This document shows, one piece after another, positions 38,438 through 51,800 of a DNA stretch of 64,000 nt (positions are counted from its first letter, which is position 1; each line of letters starts with the position of its first letter). The stretch lies in contig JACBWW010000015.1 of assembly GCA_020086605.1 (NCBI GenBank), positions 13,442,390 through 13,506,389 of the forward strand. Direction: 5' to 3'. The notes beneath the pieces are model-generated. The model was not told the origin of the DNA and made no database searches. It saw nothing but the letters and a program-made list of their open reading frames with translations. This DNA comes from Lanius collurio (lineage: Eukaryota; Chordata; Aves; Passeriformes; Laniidae). Position numbers and translations under genes: made by a program.

Positions 38438-38561
38438 ATTTGAAATTTTTGTGCGTGGTAAAGGTACACATTTGACTCTGGTTTTCCTACATTTCCAAGA
38501 CAGAGTAATTTTTTTTGTCAGCTAAAGCATTATGAATACCATGGCACACAGGAAGCTAAAA

Positions 38562-38563
<2 letters not shown>

Positions 38564-38595
<32 letters not shown>

Positions 38596-38616
38596 GTGCA
38601 CACACGCACACACACA
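38564..38616. repeat. (CA)n microsatellite
   Basis: Fifteen uninterrupted AC units (38564-38593) are followed by a short GCGTG interruption and further imperfect CA units. It would be (GT)n in a TRIM2 transcript reaching this far. Confidence 0.97.
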
Positions 38617-41600
38617 AACACTTTGTTGTGCATCTTTCACCCTTGACCTTAAGGAGAAAAGGTCTGTATTTAGCCTCATAGGGATTTAAAAAAACCAAAC
38701 AAAAGCATCATCATCAACAACAAAAAAACAAGTGAGAAAAATACTTCATTATGAGTGCCAAGAGAGTGCAAGGCTTACATATACACAAAACATATATTGA
38801 CTTACAAAGATGGAATGTACAAAAACTTTTAAAAAAAGTGAAAAAAAAAAAGAACTGGAAACACTCCTAGAGCTGGAAAGCTGCAGCATATCAACTGGTA
38901 GAGATTTCTATCGGGCTGCTGCCATACACTATGCAACTTGGGAACATTCCCATGTCATAAGCCAAAGGAAAAGTGTCAGGGTTAAGGCTGTGTTTCTCAC
39001 AAACATCAACTGAAGTGCTGTACATTCGTCAGAAATACAACGACCTGTTAGGAATCTTCCCACTCCATCACACAAATACCTTTCGTGCACTTCCCACAAA
39101 CAGGTCAAATAATCACTGCTCACAATTCTTTAAGGAAATTGGATTATACATCATGATTTCATAATGAGCTGTCTCCCATAACCGAAAGTCATTTCTTTAA
39201 AACAAACACAACATATTGGGCACTTATAGTTCTCATTATGGCAACACTAGATCCTTATTTATAAAAAATATTGACAAAAAATCAAAAGCCCTGTAGCTTT
39301 TACAGAACAGATGAGCATTTACTAGTAAATAACTCTCCATTTTCATGAGGCAAATGCTTGCCTAAACCACTTTCCTTTTCAATACATTGGTGCTGGTTTA
39401 GCCTGTGTAAAACTCTCCTGTTGTTTATATTGGATTTATCTGAAGAGATCTCTTTATTCTATTCACAAAACAATGAAAATACAGTTGGCTAGTTTGTCCT
39501 AAAATGCTCCATATGACACAAGATCTAATAACCTTTTGAGATTACTTTTGAGTTGGATTAAGTTAAATGAAGCACATTACTTTCACCATTCATGCTGTGC
39601 TGCTAGTCAATTAGCATTCCAGGGAAGTCAAGGGGACATTTGGTTATACCTGAAATCTGGCAGCAGCGTGCCTCTAAAGCCTTTAATAAATGCTAACAAG
39701 TCAGCAAATCACGTAGTGCAATTCTGACCTTCCCTTAATTGGATGACAAAAAAGTCTGCCAGTTTATAAGTGCAGAATTTCTGCTTTGGTTGCTCTTTGT
39801 AAGGTTTGTAACCCAAGCATTTTAGTGAAGTTGGCTTCAGAAGCACACCGTAAAAGCAATGTATTTCTCAGTTTCCCAGTGCCAGGCAGATAAGGTCAGA
39901 CCTTGGAAGGGAATACTCTATGCCACTAAATTTGAAATTGCAGTTGACAGCATTTGCTATCAGAAGGAACTTCAAATTGCTGACATTTTTTAGGTGCTGT
40001 TCTGCTGATAAGTGTCTGAAAATCTAAAAGTCTACCCAGATTTTTTAAAGAAAAAAATCCACAAAACCTGTAATAGCTTTGAGCTGGGTTGTGAGGGGGT
40101 TATGTGCAGAATTCACTATTTCATCAGGATGCACCGAGTTCACAAGGCTTATCTAAAATCCTGGTAAACAATGCTGGACCAAAGGGAGTGAAAAGCTTTT
40201 GAAGAAAAGTGTATGCATGACACAGCAGCCTTAAGTACCTGTTTTCATATATAGGTTAGGATCTGATTTTCATGCTTCTCAAAGTTCCTGACAACAGCGG
40301 ATTTGGCAATGTTTTCTGAGGGGTAAACATGCAAGCTTAGTAAAGTTGTATTATAAAAATCCATATTTGGAACTAAATATGATAACTGACATTTTTTAAA
40401 AGTTTTTATCTCAATCTGTGCTACTCCTTTTCTTTATTAATAAACACAGTTCAAATGCTACACACCTTTTCTTCATTGATAAATGTGCCATTTAAGGGCC
40501 TTCCAATATCAAAAAGTGTTATAAGGACACTTAGAATGAAAATTTGATCTACAACTTTGTTAAATTTTGATAGGACAGTTTATTGGTAATGACTCAGATA
40601 CCATCTTCAGAATTTTAGGACAAACTCAGTTCAAGCAGAGGATATTTTGTTCTCTTAGGAATAACAAACTTGAGTTTTAATATTTCATAAATGTTACCAC
40701 CAGTTTCTTAGCTTCATTACAGTCCAACCTTAAGCTTCATGCACAAAATATTTATTCCAACGAAATAAGGAAACTTATATTTGCATGGGAAATTGTAAAT
40801 TTGCTCTGTGTGCAAAAAATAAATGAAGGAAAGAAGAGGAAATATCTTAGGAAACAGTAATTAAAAACCAGACAAACCCCCCATTTAAGAACCTCGGGGT
40901 CTGCATTTTTACCAGTCAAATGCAACTTTACAAAAAAACCATTAGTTTTTCTCAAATTCATTGAAACAACTACTTTAACCTTTTAAAAATAAGACAAATA
41001 CTTGTAACAACAAATTTTATCAAAGATTTCTTTCCATTTTGCAAACATGCTTAAAATACTCCCTTGTTTCTGACCCAATGCCCTTTTGTTTCAAGGCCCT
41101 AAAAATGAGAAAAGAAAGACAGTACTTCCCAGGCTATTGTAGGCATTGGCAGCAAGCTCACCAGCTCCTCAAACAACGCTTAAAAGGGAGAACCAATCTA
41201 TCTATATCAGGCTACAGGAGCAATTCAACCTGTGACCACTGGATATAGAAATAAGAATAAAGCCAATGCTACTTTAGAAAGGACAAGTTCATACTTAAAA
41301 ACCCCCAACAAACCAAACATTAAAAACAGAAACATGCCTGTAAGCATTTCCAGTTAAATTAATACTTCAACAAAGAACACAGTAGAGAGATCTGGCAGAG
41401 GAAGAAGGGTCATTTTTCTGGAGTACTGCCATTGTTAAATATCATACATACGTTCCAGTTTGCTGAAATAACCCACATTTACTTTTTTTCCCCATTTTTA
41501 TGTCAATCAGTCATACACACATACATACAAACAAATTGGAACAAATCTCACAGTCCTTGTTTTGTCCTCTAACAAAATTCCCTTTGATGAAGGACTTCAG

Positions 41601-42675
41601 GAATTGGTTCAAATTCATTTTTATTTGTATCGCATTTTTTCTCACATAAAAACAAATAGCTTTGGTAACCCTTGGCTTTCCTATACAACCACTGTTTACC
41701 ACAGTTCCTTTGGTTGTAGGTCCTCCACAGGGGTACTTCTCTGGCTTTCTGTCCTGTGTGAAGCTGCATTTTATTTTACAGGTTAATACAATGAATTGCC
41801 GTAAGGAAACATGGCAATGAACACGTATGGAAGAGTGGCACACATGAGGTTAATTGAGTTGACATTGTAATAACCCTGATCCTAATGAACTAGTTTGGTG
41901 TCAAAAGGTCTGCGGTTATACAGAAATTCCGCTCCCACTAATGTATCGCTACAATTAAGTTTTTCCAGAGCTTTAGAAGTGTCAGGTCTCTGCAAAGTCC
42001 TTCCTGCACATTGAGCAAGAGGAAGAGTGAAAAACGGTCACACAAAACAATCCTTCATTAATTCCACATGAGTAGGGAATTTGCATTGATTCTCAAAGTG
42101 CTAAACATTGAGCTGTGTTAGGTCTGACGGTTAGAGCTAGACGGATTTTGTGAGACTTAACCTTATACTAAAGGGACCTACTTGTTACACACAGTAAGAC
42201 TGAAGAATGTTAAAAGTGTAATACCTACCATGATAATGAGATCTAGAAGATTCCCAGAATCACCTCTGGGTTAAATAACACATAAGAATGATACTTCTTT
42301 AAATTTGGAAGCTCTGAGCAGGAGCTATCCTTTGCAGTCATCAAAAAGCTTTGGGGACTTTTCCAAAACTTTTCTGATTTTTGCCTAATTAGTTAATTCC
42401 AGTTCCATAGGTTGCATGTGTTTAATTTCACACTGTCTTTATGAATTCAGTTACAGAGGATTTTTTTTATTAACACTTACAACAAAAAGTTCAGTGAGAA
42501 ACGTAAGAGGTGCAAGTCCTATGTAAACAAGGTAAGTTTGGAAATTATCACAAGAAGTCTGTAAGAGACTCCTTTGTTATTAAAATTGAATGCAAAGTCG
42601 GAGATATCCTGCATTGGATCTCTAGGACGAGTCTTTTATTAAAGGTGGGTGATTATCCAGCTCCAGAGCTCATTG

Positions 42676-42828
42676 CTACTGTAAGTATCGATAGACCTTG
42701 AAGCAGTGATTTCCAGAGTCTGCGACTACAACGTGGCCATCTGAAGTAAGAGCCAGACCTTGGGGACCATACAGTGGGTCAGCAGAGGTGTTAATGTAGG
42801 ATAAAAATGATCCACTTCCATCAAAAAC
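42676..42828 (-). CDS. TRIM2: TRIM2 terminal coding exon: NHL blade 6 and stop
   Basis: This 153-base segment encodes 50 residues and a TAG stop. It begins [20 protein letters not shown], continues [18 protein letters not shown] and ends CFKVYRYLQ, the known C terminus of TRIM2. The acceptor is CTCAAAG. The exon continues as 3' UTR to the left. Confidence 0.97.
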   Translation of the reverse strand, partial: VFDGSGSFLSYINTSADPLYGPQGLALTSDGHVVVADSGNHCFKVYRYLQ

Positions 42829-45800
42829 CTTTGAGGGTGAAAAAGCACAGAATAAATGTTATGAATAAAAAAGGAAAGTAGCAGACACAAGCCTGCTCTC
42901 AGTTATACTTCTCATTTCTGAAGCAGTTGACACACATTAGAATAAACAAGGGCAAAATCCGTTCTATCATTATATGCAAATTTATATACAAATGTATTTT
43001 CTTAGTAAAAAGAACTAATTAAAGGTGCCAGGATCTTTGGCAAGAATTAGCACACAATGAAATAATAATAATAAAAAATAAGAACCTCAGCTGTTCCTTG
43101 TTCTAAAAATAGTCAACTGCAATAAATCAAACTTAATCAGGCACTCAACCAACACCTTGTTTTACTAACAAATATTATTGTTGTGGCTAGCCCGATTCTT
43201 AGGTTCCCACACAGAGAAAACTCAGGAATTTGTTTACCCTGTTGACAGTACTTCCTGAGAACAACTCTTAAGCAGCTCCCTTAATTTTATATTCAGTGGA
43301 AATAACACATACACTTATTTATTAGGTATTTGGCAAACAAGACCTTGTGATGAGCACTTAGAAGATAAAATGAGGGCAACTCTCATAACTTAAAGCAGAA
43401 TAATTTCTCAACATTTAAAAAAGATGGTAAAAATCTGCTGCATTCACCTCAGGTCATTTGCTTTGTCATATTTTCCACTATGTCTCTTATCTCCCCTCAT
43501 GGTGATTATAAATGACTATCATCTCATCAACGTTTGCAAGTCTCATAAGTCATCAAATAACTTTTGAGGAACTACTTGGCTCCAAAATCCTTGGTCACAG
43601 TGGCCATCAGAGCTGCCAACAGCCACACTGAAAAGCCTGACACCACCAGTTCTGAGCGTGGACAGGCCAGCGATGAGGCATATAAAGGATGGTGTGAGAA
43701 ACCACATCACTTCTAATGCTGATGGTGTTTCTTGGGCAGTCTGAAGGCCAGAGTTACCAACCCATTTGTTAATCAAGCACCCTTTGAAATACAGAAACTT
43801 CTACCTGTATTCGGCTGTTTCCCCAGTCTGCTACGATAATGTTTCCATTAGAATCTACAGCTACTCCAGTTGGTGCATTAAATTGCCCATTTCCTTCTCC
43901 ATTTGATCCAAACTTCAGCATGAATTCTCCCTCCTGGTTAAACACCTGTATGGGTTAAAACAAAAACTTGAATATGGCATGGTATCAACTATTAGTAATC
44001 TAGTACTACCAGTTCACCTGCTAATTAAGGGAGGAATTGAAGAGTTTCCAACACACACACACATAGAGAAGATGGGAGAAAAGGTGCCCATCTCCTCCTC
44101 CACTCCATTACACCATACAGTGTTTCCCTTCTCACTTAAGATCTGATTCATCTCAGACATGGAGGCAAAAGGTACCAGAACCCTTCTGTGCAGCTTGTGC
44201 ATCTTGAACTAAGAAGAGCTGAATGCAGATAGGGCACTGGGTTCTTTGTTTCTGTGGAACTAAAACACAGTGGAGCAGATGTTCTCTTCTCTGCTGCCAT
44301 AATCTAACACACATTGCAAATCGTGGCATGCTGCTCTCTGTACAGACAGTTCAGCAACTGAATTCTGTGACAGTAACAGGTTTAGACAGCAGAAAGATGG
44401 AGCTGATCAATGATTATTCTGTCAGTGACCTAGACGCACCAATGGGACCAAATGAGATACAAAATGTGCCATTTATACAGTAGCACAGCTATCTCTAAAA
44501 TATTTTGGTCCGTCTTGGACCCGGGCCCAGATACAATGCAAGGTCCAACAGTGTTCTTAGAGACTGACTGCAGCTTGCACAAGAAAATGCAAAGACCTGA
44601 CACGTGCCAAGTACACATGAAGTGCTGATAAGGTAGAAGATGTCAGGAAATCATTCCGTTCTCAAACACCCCAGTGAACAGAGAAAAAACATTTGGGAAA
44701 GGAAATTAATGAAGTACCAGGTTAGTGCCTCAGATGATTAAAGAAAATTTAAAAAAAAAAAAAAAAAAGCCAACTAATGATAAAAACAGGCAAAGATATA
44801 TTGCTGTCTCCCTGGGCTGAAGTGACCAAATGAGAGAGAAGCCTACATTGTGCAGGATTTTCTATAAAAGATGCCTGAGGGAAGGAATATCCTTGAAGGT
44901 TAATGGGGGCAGGAGAAAAAGGTTGCTGAGTGAGCTTGTTTAATTCAAGACATTGGTGGCAGGAAGCGGCTTTGGGACTCATAAGAGTGAAATTAATTTA
45001 TTTGGTTATTTATAAACTAATTTATTATTTAAAAGAAGATGTACTCTCTGCTCTCAGATTATAAACTCTCCAGAGTGTCAACAGTTATATGTACTAATTT
45101 AGAGAACACTACAAAAATAAAAATCTTTTCCAGTTAGTACCAAATTGTAACAAGTAACATTTGCATCCCATTGAGTCACACCAGAGACAAATGAGACACC
45201 CTGTTCTCATTAGAAATGTAATAATTATAAATCCTCTAAGATGTCACACTTGTTACTCTTCACTTTACTTTTTTTTTCTTTTCAGTTTGCCCCTTGCTGT
45301 TCAGCCTCTCTAGGCACTCTTGTTACAAGGCAAACCTTGCTTGTGGAGAGGTAATTTATGGAGTCATAGGCCTCCTGCTGCTTTAGGGCTCCTGCAGCAG
45401 TCTTGGTATCTGTGTTGCAGTCGAACCATGAGCTGCTACTTCTTCACAAATTCCAAAAGGATACAAAAGCAAGGTTGCTATTCCAAACCTAGGTGATTCA
45501 GCACTGCTCAGGACACAAAGGTGTCTATGCTTAGGCAGCAACTTCCTATTTCAGGCAAATAAATAAAATTTATTTTTTCAATCAAGAACACTGAAGAACT
45601 AGACTGAGAGTTCATCTTTGTGTTCAGTCAAAATAGACATTAGGTGAAATGCCAGGGATTTGGCTGGTGTGTGGGACTGACAGACATGTCCTGAGAACCC
45701 GTGTAGAACAGCATCCTGCCTGTGTCCTCCTGCTGCTGCTTCCTGTTAGACGGAGGGCACAAGAGCACGCAAGAAGTGTACGAAAGGGAATGCCCAAGAA

Positions 45801-48800
45801 CAAACACGCACAGGGGAGGCATTTCTGGGCCTCTATCTCCTTCACAGACATTTGCCAACACATCTCAGCATGTTTCCTTGGTTTGGTTTATTACTGGGAC
45901 AAACAAATAAACTTCCTATCATACCATGACATTACCAGGCCCTGAGTCAGGACTTCCCATGGGTGTAAGGACTAGAGGCCAGCTCTGTCCAGTGCAGGAG
46001 GTACTGAATGAAAACCAGTTGTTACACAGGTTTTAAGAGAATCAGGTTGTAAAATGGACCCAGTAATCTTAAAGCTTATAGGTGTGGAATTTAAAGACTG
46101 TCATAAATGTTTACTTTGTTATAATTTTATTCGACTAGAAATGTGGAAAGCTTTTACTGGGAAATTCAAAAGCCAGAAATTTAAAAGAAGGCAGAACACA
46201 GGGTCAGTAACAGGTCTGGCAGAGGGCTAATAAAAATAAGTAAGCTGAAATTATTTATCTCAAGTACAACTTAGGTTTAAGCAATTGAATTAGAGACCAT
46301 TATAGTGATACCAAAGGCAATGGACTGTATCTTCACTAAGCAATGCACTACATGCACAAAGTTCTCTGAGAGTGCTGTCCTTACAGCACATACATATGGA
46401 GTGTGATCTCTGGTTTTAACAATATTTTATTTTCCCTAAGAAAGTATCATAATAAAATTAAAATGGCAACTTTCCAAGTTGCCATTAATTGACAGTACCT
46501 TGACAGAATGGTTATGAAAATCTGTAATGATAATTTCATTGTTGCTGTTTACAGCTGCAAAATGAGGACCTGCAATGCAGAAGCAGAAGAAAAAAAATAG
46601 TAATATCATTAAAATAAAAAGCATGGTTAAATTAAAAAAAAATATTAGCCTGACAGAATATTATGTTTGGCTTCTGAGCAATAGTAGTCAAAGTGGGAAT
46701 ACCAATTTCATATTTAAATTAGTTTTACTTCATGGGTTTTTTAAAAGGCTCAGCGTGCTTTTTGTAAAAGCAAATAATTTCTTTTTCAAGCAGTTGTCAG
46801 CTAGTGTTACCAATAAGCATTGTTCATTTCTCCCTCTTTTGTATACATATGACTGTGCAGAGATTTATGGGCTTATTAACAAGGCAAAATATATAGTACT
46901 TAAGCATAAATTTTGGTATATGCTGAAAATTGTTATCAAAAATGTTCCTGTAAATTCTTAATTGAAATATTTTATGCTCTATGTGCTCACGTCTTACAAG
47001 CATTTGAGCTAGCAAGTTTTAGGATAAATAAAGTTACTTAGAAGACCATTGTCAGGGAAAAAAGGGCATTTTTTGCTTTACATTGTGTATTGAAAGATGT
47101 GTGCAAATTTGAGTAAAAAACAAATGATAGCTTGAAAACAGGCAAGTATCCAAATTAAAACACTTGGTGCTATTTTGAGTTCTTAAACAGAACAGAACTC
47201 AGTTTCAATTTTCACAGTATATCTGGGTAAACTATATTAAAGGTGAAAAATTTTACATTGAAAACATTTAAGTAATGACAATTTGCCTGTTTTCTGTAGC
47301 CTATCAGCAAGAAGAGGTTATTTCTCAAAAGCACTGTTAGGAAGTATTTGCCTACTTTTTTCAGGAGGTGTTCTTGCAAATTTTCAAATGAAAAGAAATT
47401 GAGATACCCAGAAAATTTAGCTGTGTTAGAGCCCAAGCTCTCATAAATTATATATATTATGCCATAAGATATTGCAAGAGATCTCAGGATAAAAACACAT
47501 TGATGCTATTCCTGTCTTTCACTGTGAACCAGTCAAAACATCAGACCAATGAAACTACATACTAAAAGTGACCCAACACCTGTAAAATGACCTGCATACC
47601 TTAACTGGCATCTTTGTTTCAAATTTTTAAAGAACAGCTATTCACTTAAAATATATCAGTGGGATTGTTCTGTTTTTCAAACTTAATTGATTGCATGTTC
47701 TCCTTGAAAGGCACCATGTGCAAGCACTCAGTTTGAGTATAAATGGCAATTTCCCCAAACTTATATTGACCATTCCATAACTGTCTTCCTGATCTCAATT
47801 TTAACACTACCCCATTGCACTCATTTTCTAAGAGATACCACTTGGGGCATTGGGCTTTGTGCATCTGATGATTGGAAACACAAAGCACAGCGTTTGAGTT
47901 GATTATGATGAACAGCTTAGTGTGGCAATTACAAAGCACTTACAAAATGCTAGTTAAGATCAGTCTTTCTTGGGTCACTGATCTGAAATGCTTCCAGGCA
48001 TAGGGAGGTAGATGAAACAATCTGGTTACAGTTACATTTGCAGAACAGATGTTGCAGTCTGCCTGACCAATCAAGCAAATGGCGAAGTGAATACGAGCTG
48101 TATGTCTAGCAGAACCTCACCCCCAGAGGATAAAGGAGTAGGATACAGCACCTTCAACATGCTCAAACATCATGCAAATGTGAGCAGAGAGGCAAGAAAA
48201 GGGGATTTACATATTACCATCAAGTGTACCTGCAAACTGCTTGTCACCATTTCCTCGACTCCCAAACCTGGTGACTATTTTCCCATTTGGCTGGAAGATG
48301 AAGACACAGCATGCTTTATTGTCCACTACAATGATGTGTCCATTGCGATCCACTGAAACACCTTTAGGGCCCATGAGCTTTCCAGACCCAATTTTGGCCT
48401 AAAAGGGAAAACACAAACCAGGAAAATATGTTGGCATGATAGAAATTAGTACAGTTTGAAGATTGTACTACAGGCACACAGCAGAATTGAGAGACGTTTT
48501 TTTCATCAAAAGTTGGAAGTGATTGCTTTTATTAGCTCTTACTGTGTACTTGATCATTTTTTCTTCAGCTGAAAATAAAGTCTGCTTTCTGTACATCTTT
48601 TCTAGACTGAAAAATCTGTCGCCTCAGCAACTGAGTAGGAATATACAAATCATAAGAAATATAATCATCAGATTTGTGTGACCTGATAAACTGCAGCACC
48701 TGTCAGAAATGTCTGTACACCCAGCATTAGGGTTCCAGCAGGATGGGCAGACAAACAGAAAGGATTTTTGTTTCCTATTGCATGCCATTCCTGAATCCAA

Positions 48801-51800
48801 CCACCACCTTGATGGGCAGGCAAACATCTTTATCACTGCACCAAAGAAGTCAGAGTTGTTGGAGCACCAGGACTGGGTGTGATGTAGGCTATGTTGTACT
48901 CTGTTGCCTCTCTTGGGTTGGTAAGACATCAGCACCTTCTGAGTGCTCTCGGAAAGAATTTGAGCAAGCTAAAGCTCAGGCTAACCTATCTTCCACCAGA
49001 TTCCACATGACATTGCTTCACTTGCTGCGTAGACACATGAAGTCTCAGCTGAAAACTGCAAAGAAGGAGAGGATCATGTTGCCAAACAGCAAATGAAGCA
49101 ACCTTTGAAACACTAAACAAATCAAAGCTTGTTCCTGTCTTAGGTAAATGAAATTATTTCCATAATTTTAAATAGGCCTTGTGACTACCAAAACCATCTG
49201 CCAGCATAATCAGCAACAGGAAGGCAATTGTATACAATATTTCAATGGAAAAACATTCAGTGGAGATGAGATGGACCTCACAACAGTAAATTATTTGGAA
49301 ACGCTAGAGAGCTGTCAAATCCAAAAATGTCAGAAGCATTCTTAAGTAGGTTTAAAAAGAAGGGGTTCTAAAAAGAGGATCGAAGCAGCACAGGAGGCAG
49401 AAATTAGGATCAAGCCTTCAAAGAATCCATGAGCTACCTGGGCATATACCCAAGAAGACTCTAGGATCACCTCACAATCCATTCCATATTTTTCCCCATT
49501 CAACTCTTTTTAAGGCAGAGATTCTAGGAACTGCTTTAATCTACATAAAATCAGTTGAGTTTTGACCTTTCAGTTAAAAAAGGTTGTAAATACCTAATTT
49601 TTTGCATTGGAATGGATCAACCTGCATCCTGCTTTTAGCCATTTCTTTTAAACTGATGGACAGATTTGAAAGCACTTATGCAGGTTTCAAAAATCTGTAC
49701 TGGACAGACAATCCACCAAACAGGCTGTGTCCAGAACTTTCAGATGCTGCAGTAATTTGTGAGAGACACATCCTACGAACTGAGGTCCATATCTTGGTGA
49801 AGAACACACTTTTCTGTTTGCATTGGAATTTAGATGAAATATATACTAAGATATTCATCTTATTTATGAAACAAGGCCATCTTTCACCACATTACCTTTG
49901 CAGAGTGAGACAGATCACCGCCTAGAAAAAGCAATGCTGTGAATCATAGAATCATTGAGGTTGCAAAAGACTTCTAAGACTGAGTCCAAGCATTAACCTA
50001 ATGCTGTCATGTTTAGCATGTCCCCAACTACCACATCTACTGACTTCTCTGCCCCTCTCCCCTCCCTCCTGCAACTGGTGAGCAGCAGTGGGACAAATTA
50101 CAAGGCATGGAGAAAATTTATTGCCTAACCCATTTCCCTCATGTCCCTGATGTTTTCAAAGCAAACAGAAGGAGCTCTCTTACCCTTATTAAGTCCCATG
50201 CTCCTATTCCATAGTATGTTCTCAGGTGGGGTTGCAGATAAAATTAGGATCAATCCTGAAATAAAGCCACCTGGGTTCCCTGAGGATGACTGCTACCAAG
50301 CCACTACACAATCTTTTTCAGTCTCCAGTAAAGAAAATTCCAGGGAGTAAATCTTGCAGGTCCAAGACTATGCTTAGCCAACATATAATGATCATGGGTC
50401 AGTTTTATGTCCATGTGCATATACTGTTATAAATTGCAAAATATTTAGGCAAAATCTACCTAACTGAATCATGCTAAAATATCCTCAGGAAAAACTATTA
50501 AAATTATTTTGTGTTCACCAGGGGAAAGATATGAGCACAGCTACAAAATGTATTCAGTTTGCATAGCAACAAAGCAGCCAAACCATAAATCAGATGCAAA
50601 TCTGAAGATGTATTTCCTTTGGGGTGATTAAATCATATTCCCCTCTTTCCTTTGGGATGCCCATGTGGTTGCCTGCTTGAGCATTGTACCACCTCCTTAC
50701 CATCTTTCCAGGATTCCTATGAAAAATGACTCAGACTCATGAGTACACAATCTTCTTGCCCATATAAACATATATGGAAAAATATAATGAATAAATCACA
50801 TACTACATTAATGGGTACTCAGTGCTGAGAAGAGTAATAAAAATCACTACTCTTGGGCCAGGTTTAAAATATAATTTGCAAGCAGCAATAAAGTACGCCC
50901 AGCTGGACTTTGCGATGTTTTTTACTAAAAATCTGTTTCCAGTTTAGATCAAAATATGCTGATGACACATTACTGGATCTGGCTGAGCATATTCTTTGTA
51001 TATTTTTATTTCAGAAAGTTTCTTAGAATTATAGGTTTGATTATTTAGAACAGAACATTATGAAACCCAGTCACTCCTGTTAAGTGTATGAATGGAAGTA
51101 TTTTCAGGCTTTTTTTCCATTAGAAATGAATACAGTATAATGAATCATGTAAAACCTTAGTACAAATAATGTGTTTAATTGAATTCAGTCAAGGACATTA
51201 TGTCCTTTATTTTATAGGCTCTTAGGAATTTAGACTGGTTTTCAAACATGTGTTTATAAAGTCACCCTACCAGTCTGGAAAATATTCTACTGTGGGATAT
51301 TCCTAGAGGTGAAAAAAAAATTCAGCTAGCCTATATAAAAATTTATGAAGACTTTTCCTCTGTAGAAGTAAGTGTGTTAGAGCTTAACTTTACCAATCTT
51401 GTTGGTGTCTGAAAGATTCAAGATTGTCAGTAACTAATTACAAGCTTTCAACATACCATCTTTTTCTGTTTGAGAACTTCTCTAAGAAGGAAATACAGCT
51501 TTGTCACAGATTGCAATATCACACAGTAAGTGGATTTATCATTCATGTGACTGTCAAAATTCAACTGTGCCGGTTTAACTACACTACCTGTTCCCATCTG
51601 AACATGCAACCACCTTCAGACAGCTTTCCTTAATTCTTCTAGTGAGACAAAGAAAAAGAAGTTTGACATATAAAATGTACCCTTTCATCTTTTCCCAATT
51701 ACCTAAACCTGATCTTGACTTGCAGAGCCTTGTTTGGTTGATAACAAGCTTATCATCTTATATATAACTCTTCAAGACTAGAAAGAAAACAATTCTCTTC

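Larger units (their letters stand above)
38405..42675 (-). other. TRIM2: Presumed TRIM2 3' UTR
   Basis: TRIM2 mRNAs in other vertebrates carry a 3' UTR of several kilobases. From the stop codon at 42676-42678, minus-strand AATAAA motifs occur at about 42633, 40747, 40433 and a doubled one at 38426-38437. The last gives about 4.2 kb, close to the length known for the family. The end point is inferred; shorter forms using nearer signals are likely. Confidence 0.45.

Noticed and set aside
40433..42638. Other AATAAA motifs within the TRIM2 3' UTR as the main end
   Set aside because: They may serve shorter forms, but the known length of TRIM2 3' UTRs favours the distal doubled signal. They are kept only as alternatives.
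46436..46624. 62-codon frame reading through a TRIM2 exon
   Set aside because: Only the middle part is the real NHL exon; the ends are intron read-through.
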